Positions 35,649 to 44,063 of a stretch of 58,544 nucleotides of DNA are shown here, in pieces. A model generated the notes under the pieces. The model did not search any database. It was not told where the DNA came from and saw nothing but the letters and a program-made list of their open reading frames with translations. Numbering within the stretch: the first letter of the stretch is position 1; the number at the start of each line of letters is the position of its first letter. The stretch is from contig NZ_JAFCJM010000042.1 in the NCBI RefSeq assembly GCF_018130955.1, positions 1 through 58,544 of the forward strand, in the 5' to 3' direction. Origin of the DNA: Bradyrhizobium liaoningense (lineage in GTDB: Bacteria; Pseudomonadota; Alphaproteobacteria; Rhizobiales; Xanthobacteraceae). The position numbers and the translations under genes were made by a program.

Positions 35649-36227
35649 GTGCGGCTGATCCTCATCACATTGACCGCGCTCGTGCTGGCGACCGTCGTCG
35701 GCGTCGGCGCCACCTGGATGACGACGACGCGCGGCACCGACATCGGCGCGCTGACGATCGGCGCCTGGACCGCGCGGCCCCGCACCGGCACCGCCGACGT
35801 CGATCCGTATTCGCGTGCCACCATCGTGCGCAATGGCGAACTGCCGATCGGCACCGGCGACGGCGTCGCCTTCACCGCCACCGCCGACGACAAGAAGAAG
35901 GCGCTCGACGGCCGCTGCGATGTGGTGGTCTCCGGCGTGACGCCCCCTGCCCGCTTCTGGACGCTGACGCTGTATGACCGCAAGGGTCATCTCGTCGCCA
36001 ACGCGCTGCAACGCTACGGCTTCACCAGCCAGGAGATCCTGCGGCAATCGGACGGCTCGTTCGAGATCCGCATCGCCTCGCGCTCGCGCGCCGGCAACTG
36101 GCTGCCGACCGGCGGCATCGAGCGCTACGCGCTGATGCTGCGACTGTACGACACGCCGGTGGGCGTTGCCACGCGCACCCAGCGCGATGCGCCGATGCCG
36201 ACGATTTCGACGGTGAACTGCCCATGA
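35649..36227 (+). CDS. DUF1214 domain protein, membrane-anchored
   Basis: N-terminal membrane anchor (RLILITLTALVLATVVGVGATW) followed by the DUF1214 fold with FWTLTLYDRKGHLVANALQRYGFTS and NWLPTG. 192 residues. GTG start 9 bases after the PBP1A stop; its own stop overlaps the ATG of the next gene by 4 bases, so the two are coupled. In many bacteria DUF1254 and DUF1214 lie on one protein, with DUF1254 first; here they are separate and in the opposite order. Role unknown; envelope context from PBP1A. Confidence 0.88.
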   Translation: MRLILITLTALVLATVVGVGATWMTTTRGTDIGALTIGAWTARPRTGTADVDPYSRATIVRNGELPIGTGDGVAFTATADDKKKALDGRCDVVVSGVTPPARFWTLTLYDRKGHLVANALQRYGFTSQEILRQSDGSFEIRIASRSRAGNWLPTGGIERYALMLRLYDTPVGVATRTQRDAPMPTISTVNCP

Positions 36228-36808
36228 TCCGGCTCGCGTTCACGATTCTCGCCGGCGTGCTGCTAGGCCTCGTCGTCCACCTCGTCAGCGTGCTGGCGCT
36301 GCCGCGGATCGCGACGCAGGACGCCTATTCGCGGCTGACGCCGATGACCAAGGAGAACGCCGTCACCCAGCTCGCGCTCGCCGATCCCAACAATTCGCCG
36401 ATGCCGTTCATGGACCCGGCCTTTGCGATCGCGATCTGCCGCTACGATCTGTCGGGCGGTCCGCTCAAGCTGAAGGTGCCGGTCAGCCAGGCCTATACGT
36501 CGCTGTCGTTCTATACCCGCAACGAGATCGCCTATTATGCCATCAACGACCGCTCTGCGGGGCGCAAGGTGATCGAGCTCGACCTGATGACGGAGGCGCA
36601 GCACAACGCGCTGCCCGAGGACGAGGAAGTCACCGCGGCCGACCGGCTGATCATCGATTCCCCCTCCACGACCGGCCTGATCGTGATGAAGGCGCTCGCG
36701 CCCGAGCCCGGCCTGATGCAGCAGGCGCAGGCCTCGCTTGCGGCTGCGACCTGCGCGCCGCAGACAGACGCGCCCGGCAAGGCCGAGACGCCGCGCGGCC
36801 GACGCTGA
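36224..36808 (+). CDS. DUF1254 domain protein, membrane-anchored
   Basis: Begins with a membrane anchor (MIRLAFTILAGVLLGLVVHLVSV) and then a shortened DUF1254-type domain with MTKENAVTQLALADPNNSPM and the core QAYTSLSFYTRNEIAYYAIND. 194 residues. It overlaps the DUF1214 gene by 4 bases (ATGA), implying a two-protein complex made in equal amount. C-terminal tail is Pro/Arg-rich. It is convergent with the zinc-ribbon membrane gene. Confidence 0.86.
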   Translation: MIRLAFTILAGVLLGLVVHLVSVLALPRIATQDAYSRLTPMTKENAVTQLALADPNNSPMPFMDPAFAIAICRYDLSGGPLKLKVPVSQAYTSLSFYTRNEIAYYAINDRSAGRKVIELDLMTEAQHNALPEDEEVTAADRLIIDSPSTTGLIVMKALAPEPGLMQQAQASLAAATCAPQTDAPGKAETPRGRR

Positions 36809-36822
36809 GCGCAAACGCGCCT

Positions 36823-37587
36823 CTATCCGAGCAGCCCCTTCAAGCCCGCGTAGATCGAGCCGACCGCCGTCGCGGCCACGCCCGCCAACGGACCGATTGT
36901 CTGCATGAGGTCCTGGATCAGCCTGGCTCTTCGGCGCAACTGCTCCTCGCCGACATGCTGCCCGAGCAGACGCGCCACGCGGAAGGCGAACGCATTGGGC
37001 TTGCCGCCTTGCGCGAGCACGCGCGGCAGAGTCTGGAAGATCAGGACGCCGAGGATGTTGCCGGACACGAAGGCGAGCAGGATGCTTGCGCCGTATTCGA
37101 TCACCTCGCGCCATTCGATCCACACCTCCGGCAGGATCGGGACGCGATCGTGAATGCCCGTCACCGTCAGCATCGACAGGATACTGAGAACCGCAGCGCA
37201 GAATGCCAGCACGAGCGCGGCGATCGTCTGCACCCTGTGCAGGGGATAGGCGACGAAGCCGAACAGCAGCGGAATGGCGATCGACGCGATCCGGAGCGGA
37301 ATCGGAGAGAAATTGAAGGTAATGGTGACCAGGATATGCGCGGTCACCAGCAGCAATGACGGAATGGCGACATAGAGAAGCGCGTGGGTCGAGAAATATC
37401 GCAGCGGATTGTTGTATCGCTCGAGCCTGACATTGACCCGGTCCAGTTCGCGCTGCAGCTTGTCGAGATCGGCAACAATGCCTTCGATTTCCAGAAGCAT
37501 CGGCCGCACCACGCGCAGATCGCGCGAGCAGTGCTTGCACACGATGGCCTCGTCCTTGATCGTTTCAGCGCAGAACGGACATTCCAT
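36823..37587 (-). CDS. Zinc-ribbon membrane protein, 254 residues
   Basis: N-terminal zinc ribbon MECPFCAETIKDEAIVCKHC (C-x2-C...C-x2-C) in the first 20 residues, then a coiled-coil stretch (DLDKLQRELDRVNVRLERY), then at least four membrane helices across residues 65-190 and a short C-terminal domain. Last gene of a four-gene minus-strand unit; only 2 bases separate it from the upstream small zinc-ribbon gene. The shared zinc-ribbon/coiled-coil layout suggests that the two proteins act together. Function unknown. Confidence 0.85.
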   Translation of the reverse strand: MECPFCAETIKDEAIVCKHCSRDLRVVRPMLLEIEGIVADLDKLQRELDRVNVRLERYNNPLRYFSTHALLYVAIPSLLLVTAHILVTITFNFSPIPLRIASIAIPLLFGFVAYPLHRVQTIAALVLAFCAAVLSILSMLTVTGIHDRVPILPEVWIEWREVIEYGASILLAFVSGNILGVLIFQTLPRVLAQGGKPNAFAFRVARLLGQHVGEEQLRRRARLIQDLMQTIGPLAGVAATAVGSIYAGLKGLLG

Positions 37588-37589
37588 CG

Positions 37590-37787
37590 CTAGCGCTGCT
37601 TCCTGCGGAGCCTGATCTTCTCGATCTCGCCGCGCGCCTGTCGCAGTTCCTCGATCAGCAATTCCCGCTTGCGCAAGAGATCGTCACGCTCGGCGATCAG
37701 CGTCGCCGGGATTCCGATATCGCGCGAGCATGCCGAGCATACCATCGCGCCCTCGGCATTCTCGGCCTGGCAATACGGACACTTCAT
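37590..37787 (-). CDS. Small zinc-ribbon coiled-coil protein, 65 residues
   Basis: N-terminal MKCPYCQAENAEGAMVCSACS zinc ribbon is followed by a charged coiled coil ERDDLLRKRELLIEELRQARG. It starts 4 bases after the stop of the exported-protein gene and ends 2 bases before the membrane zinc-ribbon gene. It looks like a free adaptor or partner for that larger protein, inferred from the shared motif. Confidence 0.85.
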   Translation of the reverse strand: MKCPYCQAENAEGAMVCSACSRDIGIPATLIAERDDLLRKRELLIEELRQARGEIEKIRLRRKQR

Positions 37788-37791
37788 CGCG

Positions 37792-38253
37792 TTATTTCGG
37801 TGCGACCTTCAAGGTGAAGCTCGCCGTGCCGGGCCGGCCGTCGCTGTCCTTGATGTCCACCCGCACCATATATTCGCCGGGCGGCAACTCGGCGTCCTGC
37901 ATGTTGATGCCGTCGGCCTGAATGAAGGGTTTTACCCGCGAGGTCAGATCGACGTTCGGCGTGCGCAGGAAGATCACCTTGACCGATTCAGGGTCGACCT
38001 TCGCGCCGCCGAAGGATTCGAACTTCAGTTGCAGCTTCATCGGCGAGCTCACGGTGGCGCTCGGCGAGAGCACCTCCACTTTCGGCCCGCGCAGGATGCC
38101 GCGCCGCTCGGCAGCGATCGCGCCTTTTGGCGGCGGCAGCTTCGCCTCCTCCTCCGTGATCAACGGAGCCGCCTGCACCGCCCCCGAGACCAACATGCTT
38201 CCCGACATCAAGCAGCTTGCCGCAACCGCACCAATGAAAATCTTTCCAATCAT
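37792..38253 (-). CDS. Exported Ig-like protein, 153 residues
   Basis: Signal peptide (MIGKIFIGAVAASCLMSGSMLVSGAVQAA) with an AQA-type cleavage site near residue 29, then a linker with LPPPKG and a beta-sandwich-like domain containing VEVLSPSATVSSPMKLQLKFE and DAELPPGEYMVRVDIKDSDG. The ATG is preferred over a TTG four codons upstream because GAGTGGAAAA precedes it. It lies 34 bases after the CHAT-protease gene on the same strand. A structural or regulatory partner of the CHAT protein is possible; not shown by sequence. Confidence 0.85.
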   Translation of the reverse strand: MIGKIFIGAVAASCLMSGSMLVSGAVQAAPLITEEEAKLPPPKGAIAAERRGILRGPKVEVLSPSATVSSPMKLQLKFESFGGAKVDPESVKVIFLRTPNVDLTSRVKPFIQADGINMQDAELPPGEYMVRVDIKDSDGRPGTASFTLKVAPK

Positions 38254-38287
38254 TTTTCCACTCAATGCTTGCTTCCGACCTCTTCAA

Positions 38288-41200
38288 CTAGCGGAGGCCA
38301 CCGTCACCGATGATCGTATATGGCGCCCAAAACAGGGGATGCGCATAGGCAAATTCGGTCTTGCCTTCGCCGTTGAGATAGCCGGGCCCATCGACCAGAG
38401 CCATCATCGCCTGACGCAACGCCTCGCTTCGTGCCAGCTTAGGATCATCAGCCTGACGCTTGAATAGATCCGTGACCATTTGCCGCGCGGATTGCGAGTG
38501 GACAGACCAGTTCGTGACCAGCAATGCCCGCGTGCCAGCGTAGAAGAAGGCGCGGCCAAGCCCGGATGCGGCTTCAGCGCCGGCTCCGGCACCTGCGCCG
38601 GTGTTGCACGCCGACAGAATGACCCAGTCGGCGTCGAGCTTGAGGCCCAGGATTTCCTCCATGGTGAGAAGTCCATCCCCCTGCTCACCCGTCACGGTCG
38701 GCGAAGACAGTGCGAGCGCCGGCTGGGTCAGGCCGTTGAGTTCTCCCGGCACGAGCCCATGGGTGGCGAAGGCCAGGATCTTGAACCCTGACAGGTTCAT
38801 CGTCTTGACCGCGCTCTCCGTTGCGTTCTTGCCGAGGAACAGCACTTTCGACGGATCCGCTTGCAACGCAATGGCAATGGACTTCAGCTCATCCGCAGTG
38901 TCGGGAAGCCGCGGCAGAAGCCCGAGCTCGGCGCTGTCCACGCCCTCGAGTTTCGGACTGTTGCGCCGCTTCAACGGCATGCCACGCATGACATTGCTCG
39001 CGTCGGCAACCTGAACCTTCGTGTCCTGGGCCTTGATCTCTTCGTTTTGCGCTTCGGCCTGCTGATCCGTGTTGAAGTAGGGATCACCGAATGCCACCAG
39101 CTCGCCGCGACCCGGCTTGCCAGGCGGCAACTGCCGCAACGTGCGCAGGGCGGCCGCCGACGGCACAGTCGTCACCGCATGCGTCCGCGCGAGCCACGGC
39201 ACCTTGCGATAGCCGACGAACAGGGGATCGTCGTCCTGCGCCACCTCGGCCGGCGCCGTCGGCAACAGCGACAAGGGCAGCAAACCGAGCGCACCATTGG
39301 TCACGACGACCAGGTTCTTGGCCGGCTTCCAGCCGCCTTCCACAGGCTTGAGCAGCAGCTCATAGAGCTCATAGCCGAGCTTGAGGTCGAACGGCGGAAT
39401 GTCGGAGATCATCGCCGCCTGCGGCTCGAGCGCCTCACGCAGCTTGCGGATCTTCGTTTCGATGTCCCCGCTCTTTGCCGTGACGGCCGCAAAGGCGATG
39501 GGACCTGATTTCGGCACAGCCCAGACAAAGCTGCCGTTCTGCCCGAAATAGAACGACAGCATCGCCTCGTCATTGCCGAGCGTCGAACGGATTTCCGCCA
39601 CGCTCGGCGGTCTTGGCGACACGAGATCGGCATAGACGGGGAACTTCTGCTTGATCTCCTGACGCGCCTTGTCGCGGTCACCACGCAGGACGGCAATCGA
39701 CGCCTGGATCTGCTGCACGCCCTTCTCGTCACGCTCGGACGATGGAATCGCAAGCACATTGGTCAATGTGCCGAGCTGGGCATTGACCTGCTTGGTCAGG
39801 TCCTGCTCCTTGCGGACCAGCTCGGCGAGCGCGGGATCCTTTGCGGCAGCGCGTGCGCTCGAGGCGGCAAGCGCCTTCTGCACCGTTTGACCACGGATGG
39901 CGTCGGCCAGGCCAAAGGTCTCTTCACCGACCTCGCCGGAACTGCCTTCCGCGCGCGCGAGCAGCACGAAGTAGCTTTCAACGATGGACTGGAGCCGCTG
40001 GCTGCGCGCGGCCACCACCGTCGTGTTCTCGTCGTCGGCGTTCTCGCGCGCGTTCGCCATCATGACCGGGATCGCGGCCTTGAATTCGCGGATCGCCTCC
40101 GCATCGCGCCGCGCGCGCATCAGCCCGATCGCGAGTGTTCCGCGCGCAGACGCGGCGTCGAAATGGTTCTCGCCGACGCGCCCGACCTGCTTCTTCACCA
40201 ATTGCTCGGCTGCGGCGATGCCGGCGTCGAGCTGCCCGGCAGCGTAGAGCGACATGATGCGTGACGGGTTGAGCTCGAAGACCTGGCGTCGTTGCGGGTC
40301 CCAGTTGGCGACCGCCTTGTCGATCCTCGCAAAGAGGTCATTCGCTTCCGCGTTCTTCTTCTCCAGGTTCAGAATCCCGGCTAGCTGCGACAGCAATTGC
40401 ACCGTCGATTGCGCGTCGTCCGGCACCCCGACGATCTTGTTGATCTCCAGGGCGACGCGGCCCAGCTGCTCGGCTTCTTCGTAGCGGCCCTCCTCGACCA
40501 GGATGCCAGCGAGCCCCATCACGTAGCGCGGAGTAACGGGGTTGTATTTGCCGGTGTCCTTCAAGCGCGACAGCAAGGCACGGCGGGCATCGACCTCGGC
40601 TTCGGCGAGCCGCCCCTGCCGCGCCTTCATCCGTGCCTGGCTCAGCACGGCGCCATCGATCGCCTGGAGCATAATGGTTTCGGCGGGGGGATTCTCCCAC
40701 TCCATGACACCTTTCATGCCGGCGCGCTTGCGCTGCTCGGCAACGCGATAGGCCGCTTCTGCCTCGCTGAACTGACCGCGTGCCTCGAAGATGATGGCGC
40801 GGGTGCCTTCGAGCTCCGATTCCCAGTTCTGCCCCAGCTTTGCGTATGCGTTGCGCCAATTCGGGAGACCGCTGGTGCGGGCTTCCTGGATCGCGGCCGA
40901 AGTCTTGCGGAGATAGGCTTCGGCCTGCGCCACGTCGCCCATCATAATGAGGATGGAGGCCACCGCCCGGTTTGCACTGATTTGGTACCCCTTGGCTCCC
41001 GGCGCGTTGGACGTCTCCCGCAACAGCCTTTGCATGACCTCAAGCGCGCGCTTGGGGTCGCCGGCCGCGGCATATTGCAGCGACAGCAATTGCAACAGCC
41101 GGCCCATCATATGGGCGCTGACGGCACCGCGACCGACCTCGACGGCCTTGCTGGCATCGGCGATGGATTCGGCGAGCCGGCCGAGTTGAGACCGCGCGTT

Positions 41201-41722
41201 GGCGCGGTCGAAATAGAACTGCGCCAGGTCCCCGCGCGATTCCTTCCCGGTCGGCGTAGAGTCGGCGTCCGACTTCAACTCCGCGATCAGCTTCACGTCC
41301 GGCTTTTCGCTGTCGAGGATTGCCGTGATGTCGGCGATGGTGCGCGGCGGCGCAATGAAGCCTTTTGGCAGCGCGGTGCCTGGGTCAAGCTTGGGCGCGG
41401 CCTCCTTCGGAAGTTCAACGGCGACGTTGGCCCGTCCGTTCGCGGCATTGAGGGCAGCCATCACGCAGGCCCTGACCTGCGGCGTAGCCTTGGCGCGGCA
41501 GGCTTCGATGTCGGCACCGGCCTTGCGACCGCCGGCCGCCTGCATGCAGGCCTGCACGATCGGCTTGCCGACCGTCATCCGGCAATTCTCGCGCGCGGCC
41601 TCCATGGTGAGCGCAGCTGCCGAACTCGCCGACCCCAGGAGCAGACCGACCGCAATCAGGGTGCCCTGTAGGCGGAGTGGATTGCAATGACCATCAAGCC
41701 TGGCGGCGATGCCTGTTCGCAT
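38288..41722 (-). CDS. Exported TPR-CHAT (caspase-like) peptidase
   Basis: 1144-residue protein with an N-terminal signal/anchor (GTLIAVGLLLGSASSAAAL, about residues 20-38), a cysteine-containing N-terminal module (about 40-100), TPR repeats (about 165-560, for example GRYEEAEQLGRVALEI) and a C-terminal CHAT domain (about 850-1144). The caspase-type dyad is intact: His988 in FATHGLVPGE and Cys1039 in LSACNTGAG. Signal peptide plus CHAT domain points to an envelope protease, unlike cytoplasmic CHAT proteases of type III CRISPR or gasdermin systems. First gene of a four-gene unit with the exported and zinc-ribbon proteins. Confidence 0.93.
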   Translation of the reverse strand: MRTGIAARLDGHCNPLRLQGTLIAVGLLLGSASSAAALTMEAARENCRMTVGKPIVQACMQAAGGRKAGADIEACRAKATPQVRACVMAALNAANGRANVAVELPKEAAPKLDPGTALPKGFIAPPRTIADITAILDSEKPDVKLIAELKSDADSTPTGKESRGDLAQFYFDRANARSQLGRLAESIADASKAVEVGRGAVSAHMMGRLLQLLSLQYAAAGDPKRALEVMQRLLRETSNAPGAKGYQISANRAVASILIMMGDVAQAEAYLRKTSAAIQEARTSGLPNWRNAYAKLGQNWESELEGTRAIIFEARGQFSEAEAAYRVAEQRKRAGMKGVMEWENPPAETIMLQAIDGAVLSQARMKARQGRLAEAEVDARRALLSRLKDTGKYNPVTPRYVMGLAGILVEEGRYEEAEQLGRVALEINKIVGVPDDAQSTVQLLSQLAGILNLEKKNAEANDLFARIDKAVANWDPQRRQVFELNPSRIMSLYAAGQLDAGIAAAEQLVKKQVGRVGENHFDAASARGTLAIGLMRARRDAEAIREFKAAIPVMMANARENADDENTTVVAARSQRLQSIVESYFVLLARAEGSSGEVGEETFGLADAIRGQTVQKALAASSARAAAKDPALAELVRKEQDLTKQVNAQLGTLTNVLAIPSSERDEKGVQQIQASIAVLRGDRDKARQEIKQKFPVYADLVSPRPPSVAEIRSTLGNDEAMLSFYFGQNGSFVWAVPKSGPIAFAAVTAKSGDIETKIRKLREALEPQAAMISDIPPFDLKLGYELYELLLKPVEGGWKPAKNLVVVTNGALGLLPLSLLPTAPAEVAQDDDPLFVGYRKVPWLARTHAVTTVPSAAALRTLRQLPPGKPGRGELVAFGDPYFNTDQQAEAQNEEIKAQDTKVQVADASNVMRGMPLKRRNSPKLEGVDSAELGLLPRLPDTADELKSIAIALQADPSKVLFLGKNATESAVKTMNLSGFKILAFATHGLVPGELNGLTQPALALSSPTVTGEQGDGLLTMEEILGLKLDADWVILSACNTGAGAGAGAEAASGLGRAFFYAGTRALLVTNWSVHSQSARQMVTDLFKRQADDPKLARSEALRQAMMALVDGPGYLNGEGKTEFAYAHPLFWAPYTIIGDGGLR

Positions 41723-42102
41723 GATGAAACACCTTGATCAAAAATTGAAAAGTGCGCGAAACGCAGCAATACTATCGACAGGCAATTGGACGACAAGCAC
41801 ATTCGACAGCTCAAGCGCTGGCGAAGCACAGGTTCCATAAGCCTTCCGGTGTTGCGGTTAATGGCCTCGGGACCGCCAGCCGGCGCCGACCTCCTACCGC
41901 CGGCACGCTCGGCCGAAGTGGCACGACCGGTTCGTTTCGCGGCGCACACCAGAAATCAGGAAAACAACCCCATGCAAAGTAGCAGGCGTCACGGCCGCCC
42001 TGTTATGCTCACTTTGAGTTTTGCCCCATTGCCGAACGCGATCTGAATGGCAAGCTGGGCCGCGCCTGCTATGGAGCGCGCAGCGAGTGAGGGACCCGGG
42101 CA
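41723..42102. other. Intergenic region between the divergent CHAT operon and hydrolase gene
   Basis: About 380 bases with no convincing gene; open frames here have poor composition and overlap. It should hold the promoters for both directions; a candidate minus-strand promoter is listed separately. Confidence 0.5.
41769..41796 (-). promoter_or_regulatory. Candidate sigma-70 promoter for the CHAT operon
   Basis: Minus-strand TTGTCG (41791-41796) and TAGTAT (41769-41774) are separated by 16 bases and lie about 47 bases upstream of the CHAT gene start. Both hexamers differ from consensus, so this is tentative. Confidence 0.35.
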
Positions 42103-42969
42103 ATGCATGTGCTGGTGAACGGCGTACGCCTCTTCTTCGACGTCGAGGGAGCAAAGCTCGTCCCCGACGGTCCGGCCATGAGGGAAAGGCCGACCTTGAT
42201 CCTCCTTCATGGCGGTCCGGGCTTTGACCACTCGATCTACAAGCCCGCCTATTCGGCGTTGGCCGGTGACGCCCAGATCATCTATCTCGATCACCGCGGC
42301 AATGGCCGAAGCGAGGATGGCCCTCGCGAAAGCTGGACCCTGGCGGAGTGGGGAGACGACGTCCGCGCGTTTTGCGACGCCCTCGGCATTGCAAAACCGA
42401 TCGTGCTCGGCGCTTCGTTCGGCGGCATGGTCGCGCTCGCCTACGCCACGCGCCATCCGGATCATCCGTCAAAACTGGTGCTGATCAGTACGGAAGCGGC
42501 AGGCGGCACGCACCGGGAGCGGCGCGTCGCGCTGTTCGAGAAATTTGGCGGTCCTGAGGTCGGGGCTCTGGCCCGCCGGCGCTTCCTCGAAACCGACGGC
42601 CATCTCGATCAAACCTCCATCGAGGCCTGGCGGCGATTGGCCTTTCCGGTCTACACGCGCTCTCCGCGCGATCCCGACATCGCACGACGCGCGATCAGTC
42701 GGCGCGACGTTCTGCACTGGTTCACGCGGCCGGGTGGCGAGAGCAATTCCTTCGACATGTTCGGCGACCTGCACCTGATACAGTGTCCGACCCTGGTGCT
42801 GGGAGGCGAGGATGATCCGATGCATCCGATCGAGAGCCAGGCCGATATCGCGGCAGCACTGCCGGCCCATCTCGTCCGTTTCGAGCGGTTTGCCGATTGC
42901 GGACACGCCGTCATCCCCGACGCGCCCGATCGCGCGATGGCCGTAATCGGGGAATTTGTCCGGAGTTGA
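42103..42969 (+). CDS. Alpha/beta-hydrolase, proline-iminopeptidase-like
   Basis: Soluble hydrolase of 288 residues. HGGPG forms the oxyanion-hole motif typical of proline iminopeptidases and related peptidases, DHRGNGRSE follows, the nucleophile elbow is LGASFGGMVAL (Ser about residue 109), and the acid and His appear in GGEDDPMHP and DCGHAVIPD. It could act on N-terminal proline peptides or small esters; specificity is not readable. Transcribed away from the CHAT operon. Confidence 0.92.
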   Translation: MHVLVNGVRLFFDVEGAKLVPDGPAMRERPTLILLHGGPGFDHSIYKPAYSALAGDAQIIYLDHRGNGRSEDGPRESWTLAEWGDDVRAFCDALGIAKPIVLGASFGGMVALAYATRHPDHPSKLVLISTEAAGGTHRERRVALFEKFGGPEVGALARRRFLETDGHLDQTSIEAWRRLAFPVYTRSPRDPDIARRAISRRDVLHWFTRPGGESNSFDMFGDLHLIQCPTLVLGGEDDPMHPIESQADIAAALPAHLVRFERFADCGHAVIPDAPDRAMAVIGEFVRS

Positions 42970-43087
42970 TTTCGAGAGAGCCTCGATCGGGCGAGCCAAT
43001 CGCGAGACACGCTAGCGGCCAGTTACCGCTTGAGTTCTGCGGCTGCCGACTTCATTCTCCAACCGACCCTCGTACATCGAGACGCCG

Positions 43088-43639
43088 GTGACCGATTCCC
43101 GCTTTCCCGTCTTGTCCACCAGTCGATTGCGTCTGCGCGCGATCTCGCGAGACGATCGCGCGCCCTACCAGGAATTGCTGTCGATTCCAGACGTAACCCG
43201 CTATTCGAACATTCCGAGTTCGCCGAGTGACGACGAGGCCACGCGAACGATAGAGAGAATGGCCGACCTCTTTGGCTCCGGCACTGGATGTGCGTGGGCC
43301 ATCGAAGATCGCTCGACGGCAGGTTTCGTGGGAGCAGCTCGTTTCAACTATTTTTTGAAAGACTGGAGAGTTGGTGGCGTGGGGTATGAAATCCACCCTC
43401 GTTACTGGGGACAAGGCTTCATGACCGAAGCCTTGCACGCAGTGGTCGCTTGTGGCCACCAGCTTTTCGAATTGAACCGCATCGAGGCGTGGACCGTCCC
43501 GGGTAACGCCGCATCCGACCGCGTGCTCGAAAAGGTCGGTTTTCGACTTGAAGGCGTTCAACGTCAGAAGGCATGGTTCAAGGGTAAGTTTCACGATTTT
43601 CGACTCTTTGGTCGCGTTGCGAACGACCCAACAACCTGA
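43088..43639 (+). CDS. GNAT family N-acetyltransferase (RimJ/RimL type)
   Basis: 183-residue acetyltransferase using acetyl-CoA. Strand/helix order is standard: an N-terminal LSTSRLRLRAISRDD, motif A with GYEIHPRYWGQGFMTEAL, and motif B with NAASDRVLEKVGFRLEG. RimJ/RimL-like members acetylate N-terminal amino groups or small amines. The start is GTG. Followed by a TfoX-like gene starting 22 bases after its stop. Confidence 0.9.
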   Translation: MTDSRFPVLSTSRLRLRAISRDDRAPYQELLSIPDVTRYSNIPSSPSDDEATRTIERMADLFGSGTGCAWAIEDRSTAGFVGAARFNYFLKDWRVGGVGYEIHPRYWGQGFMTEALHAVVACGHQLFELNRIEAWTVPGNAASDRVLEKVGFRLEGVQRQKAWFKGKFHDFRLFGRVANDPTT

Positions 43640-43661
43640 TCGGCCCGGAAGGCTACGCGAC

Positions 43662-44063
43662 ATGGTTGCCAGCGACAGTTTTGCCGAGTTCTTGCGCGAA
43701 CAACTCGCGCCTCTCGGGCACCTTACGATGCGGCGGATGTTCGGCAAGACAGGCGTGTTCTGCGACGGCGTGATGCTCGGGATGGTGCGAGACAATACTC
43801 TCTACTTTCGGGTGGATGACCATAACCGGGCGACCTTCAAGGAAGCCGAAGCCTTTCCGCCTCTCAACTACGAGAAGAAGGGCGAAGCCATCGATCTTGC
43901 CTTCTGGCGCGCACCGGAGCGCTTGTTCGACGAACCCGACGACCTTCTCACATGGGCACGGCAGGCGGTGGCGGCAGCCCAGCGCGTCGCGGCAAAGCGG
44001 ACGACGCCAATGCGAGGTCGAGAGCAGCGGAAGTGGGGCAAGCCGTCAAAGGGGCGCGGCTAG
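43662..44063 (+). CDS. TfoX/Sxy N-terminal domain protein
   Basis: 133 residues comprising only the TfoX N-terminal domain: LRRMFGKTG-like motif MRRMFGKTGVFCDGVM, YFRVDD and FEEAEAFPPL-like FKEAEAFPPLNYE; C-terminal tail is basic (GREQRKWGKPSKGRG). TfoX C-terminal domain is missing, as in many bacterial short forms, so competence control should not be assumed. ATG chosen because the extension upstream overlaps the acetyltransferase. It converges with the lipoprotein gene, overlapping by 4 bases. Confidence 0.88.
   Translation: MVASDSFAEFLREQLAPLGHLTMRRMFGKTGVFCDGVMLGMVRDNTLYFRVDDHNRATFKEAEAFPPLNYEKKGEAIDLAFWRAPERLFDEPDDLLTWARQAVAAAQRVAAKRTTPMRGREQRKWGKPSKGRG

Noticed and set aside
33189..36047. 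952-residue open frame on the minus strand
   Set aside because: Antisense to PBP1A, which has all catalytic motifs; composition is the mirror of a GC-rich gene, full of Arg/Gly/Asp with no family features.
36823..41722. Assignment of the CHAT gene to a type III CRISPR or gasdermin defence system
   Set aside because: No CRISPR repeats, Cas7-11-like gene or gasdermin-like gene is present, and the CHAT protein has a signal peptide.
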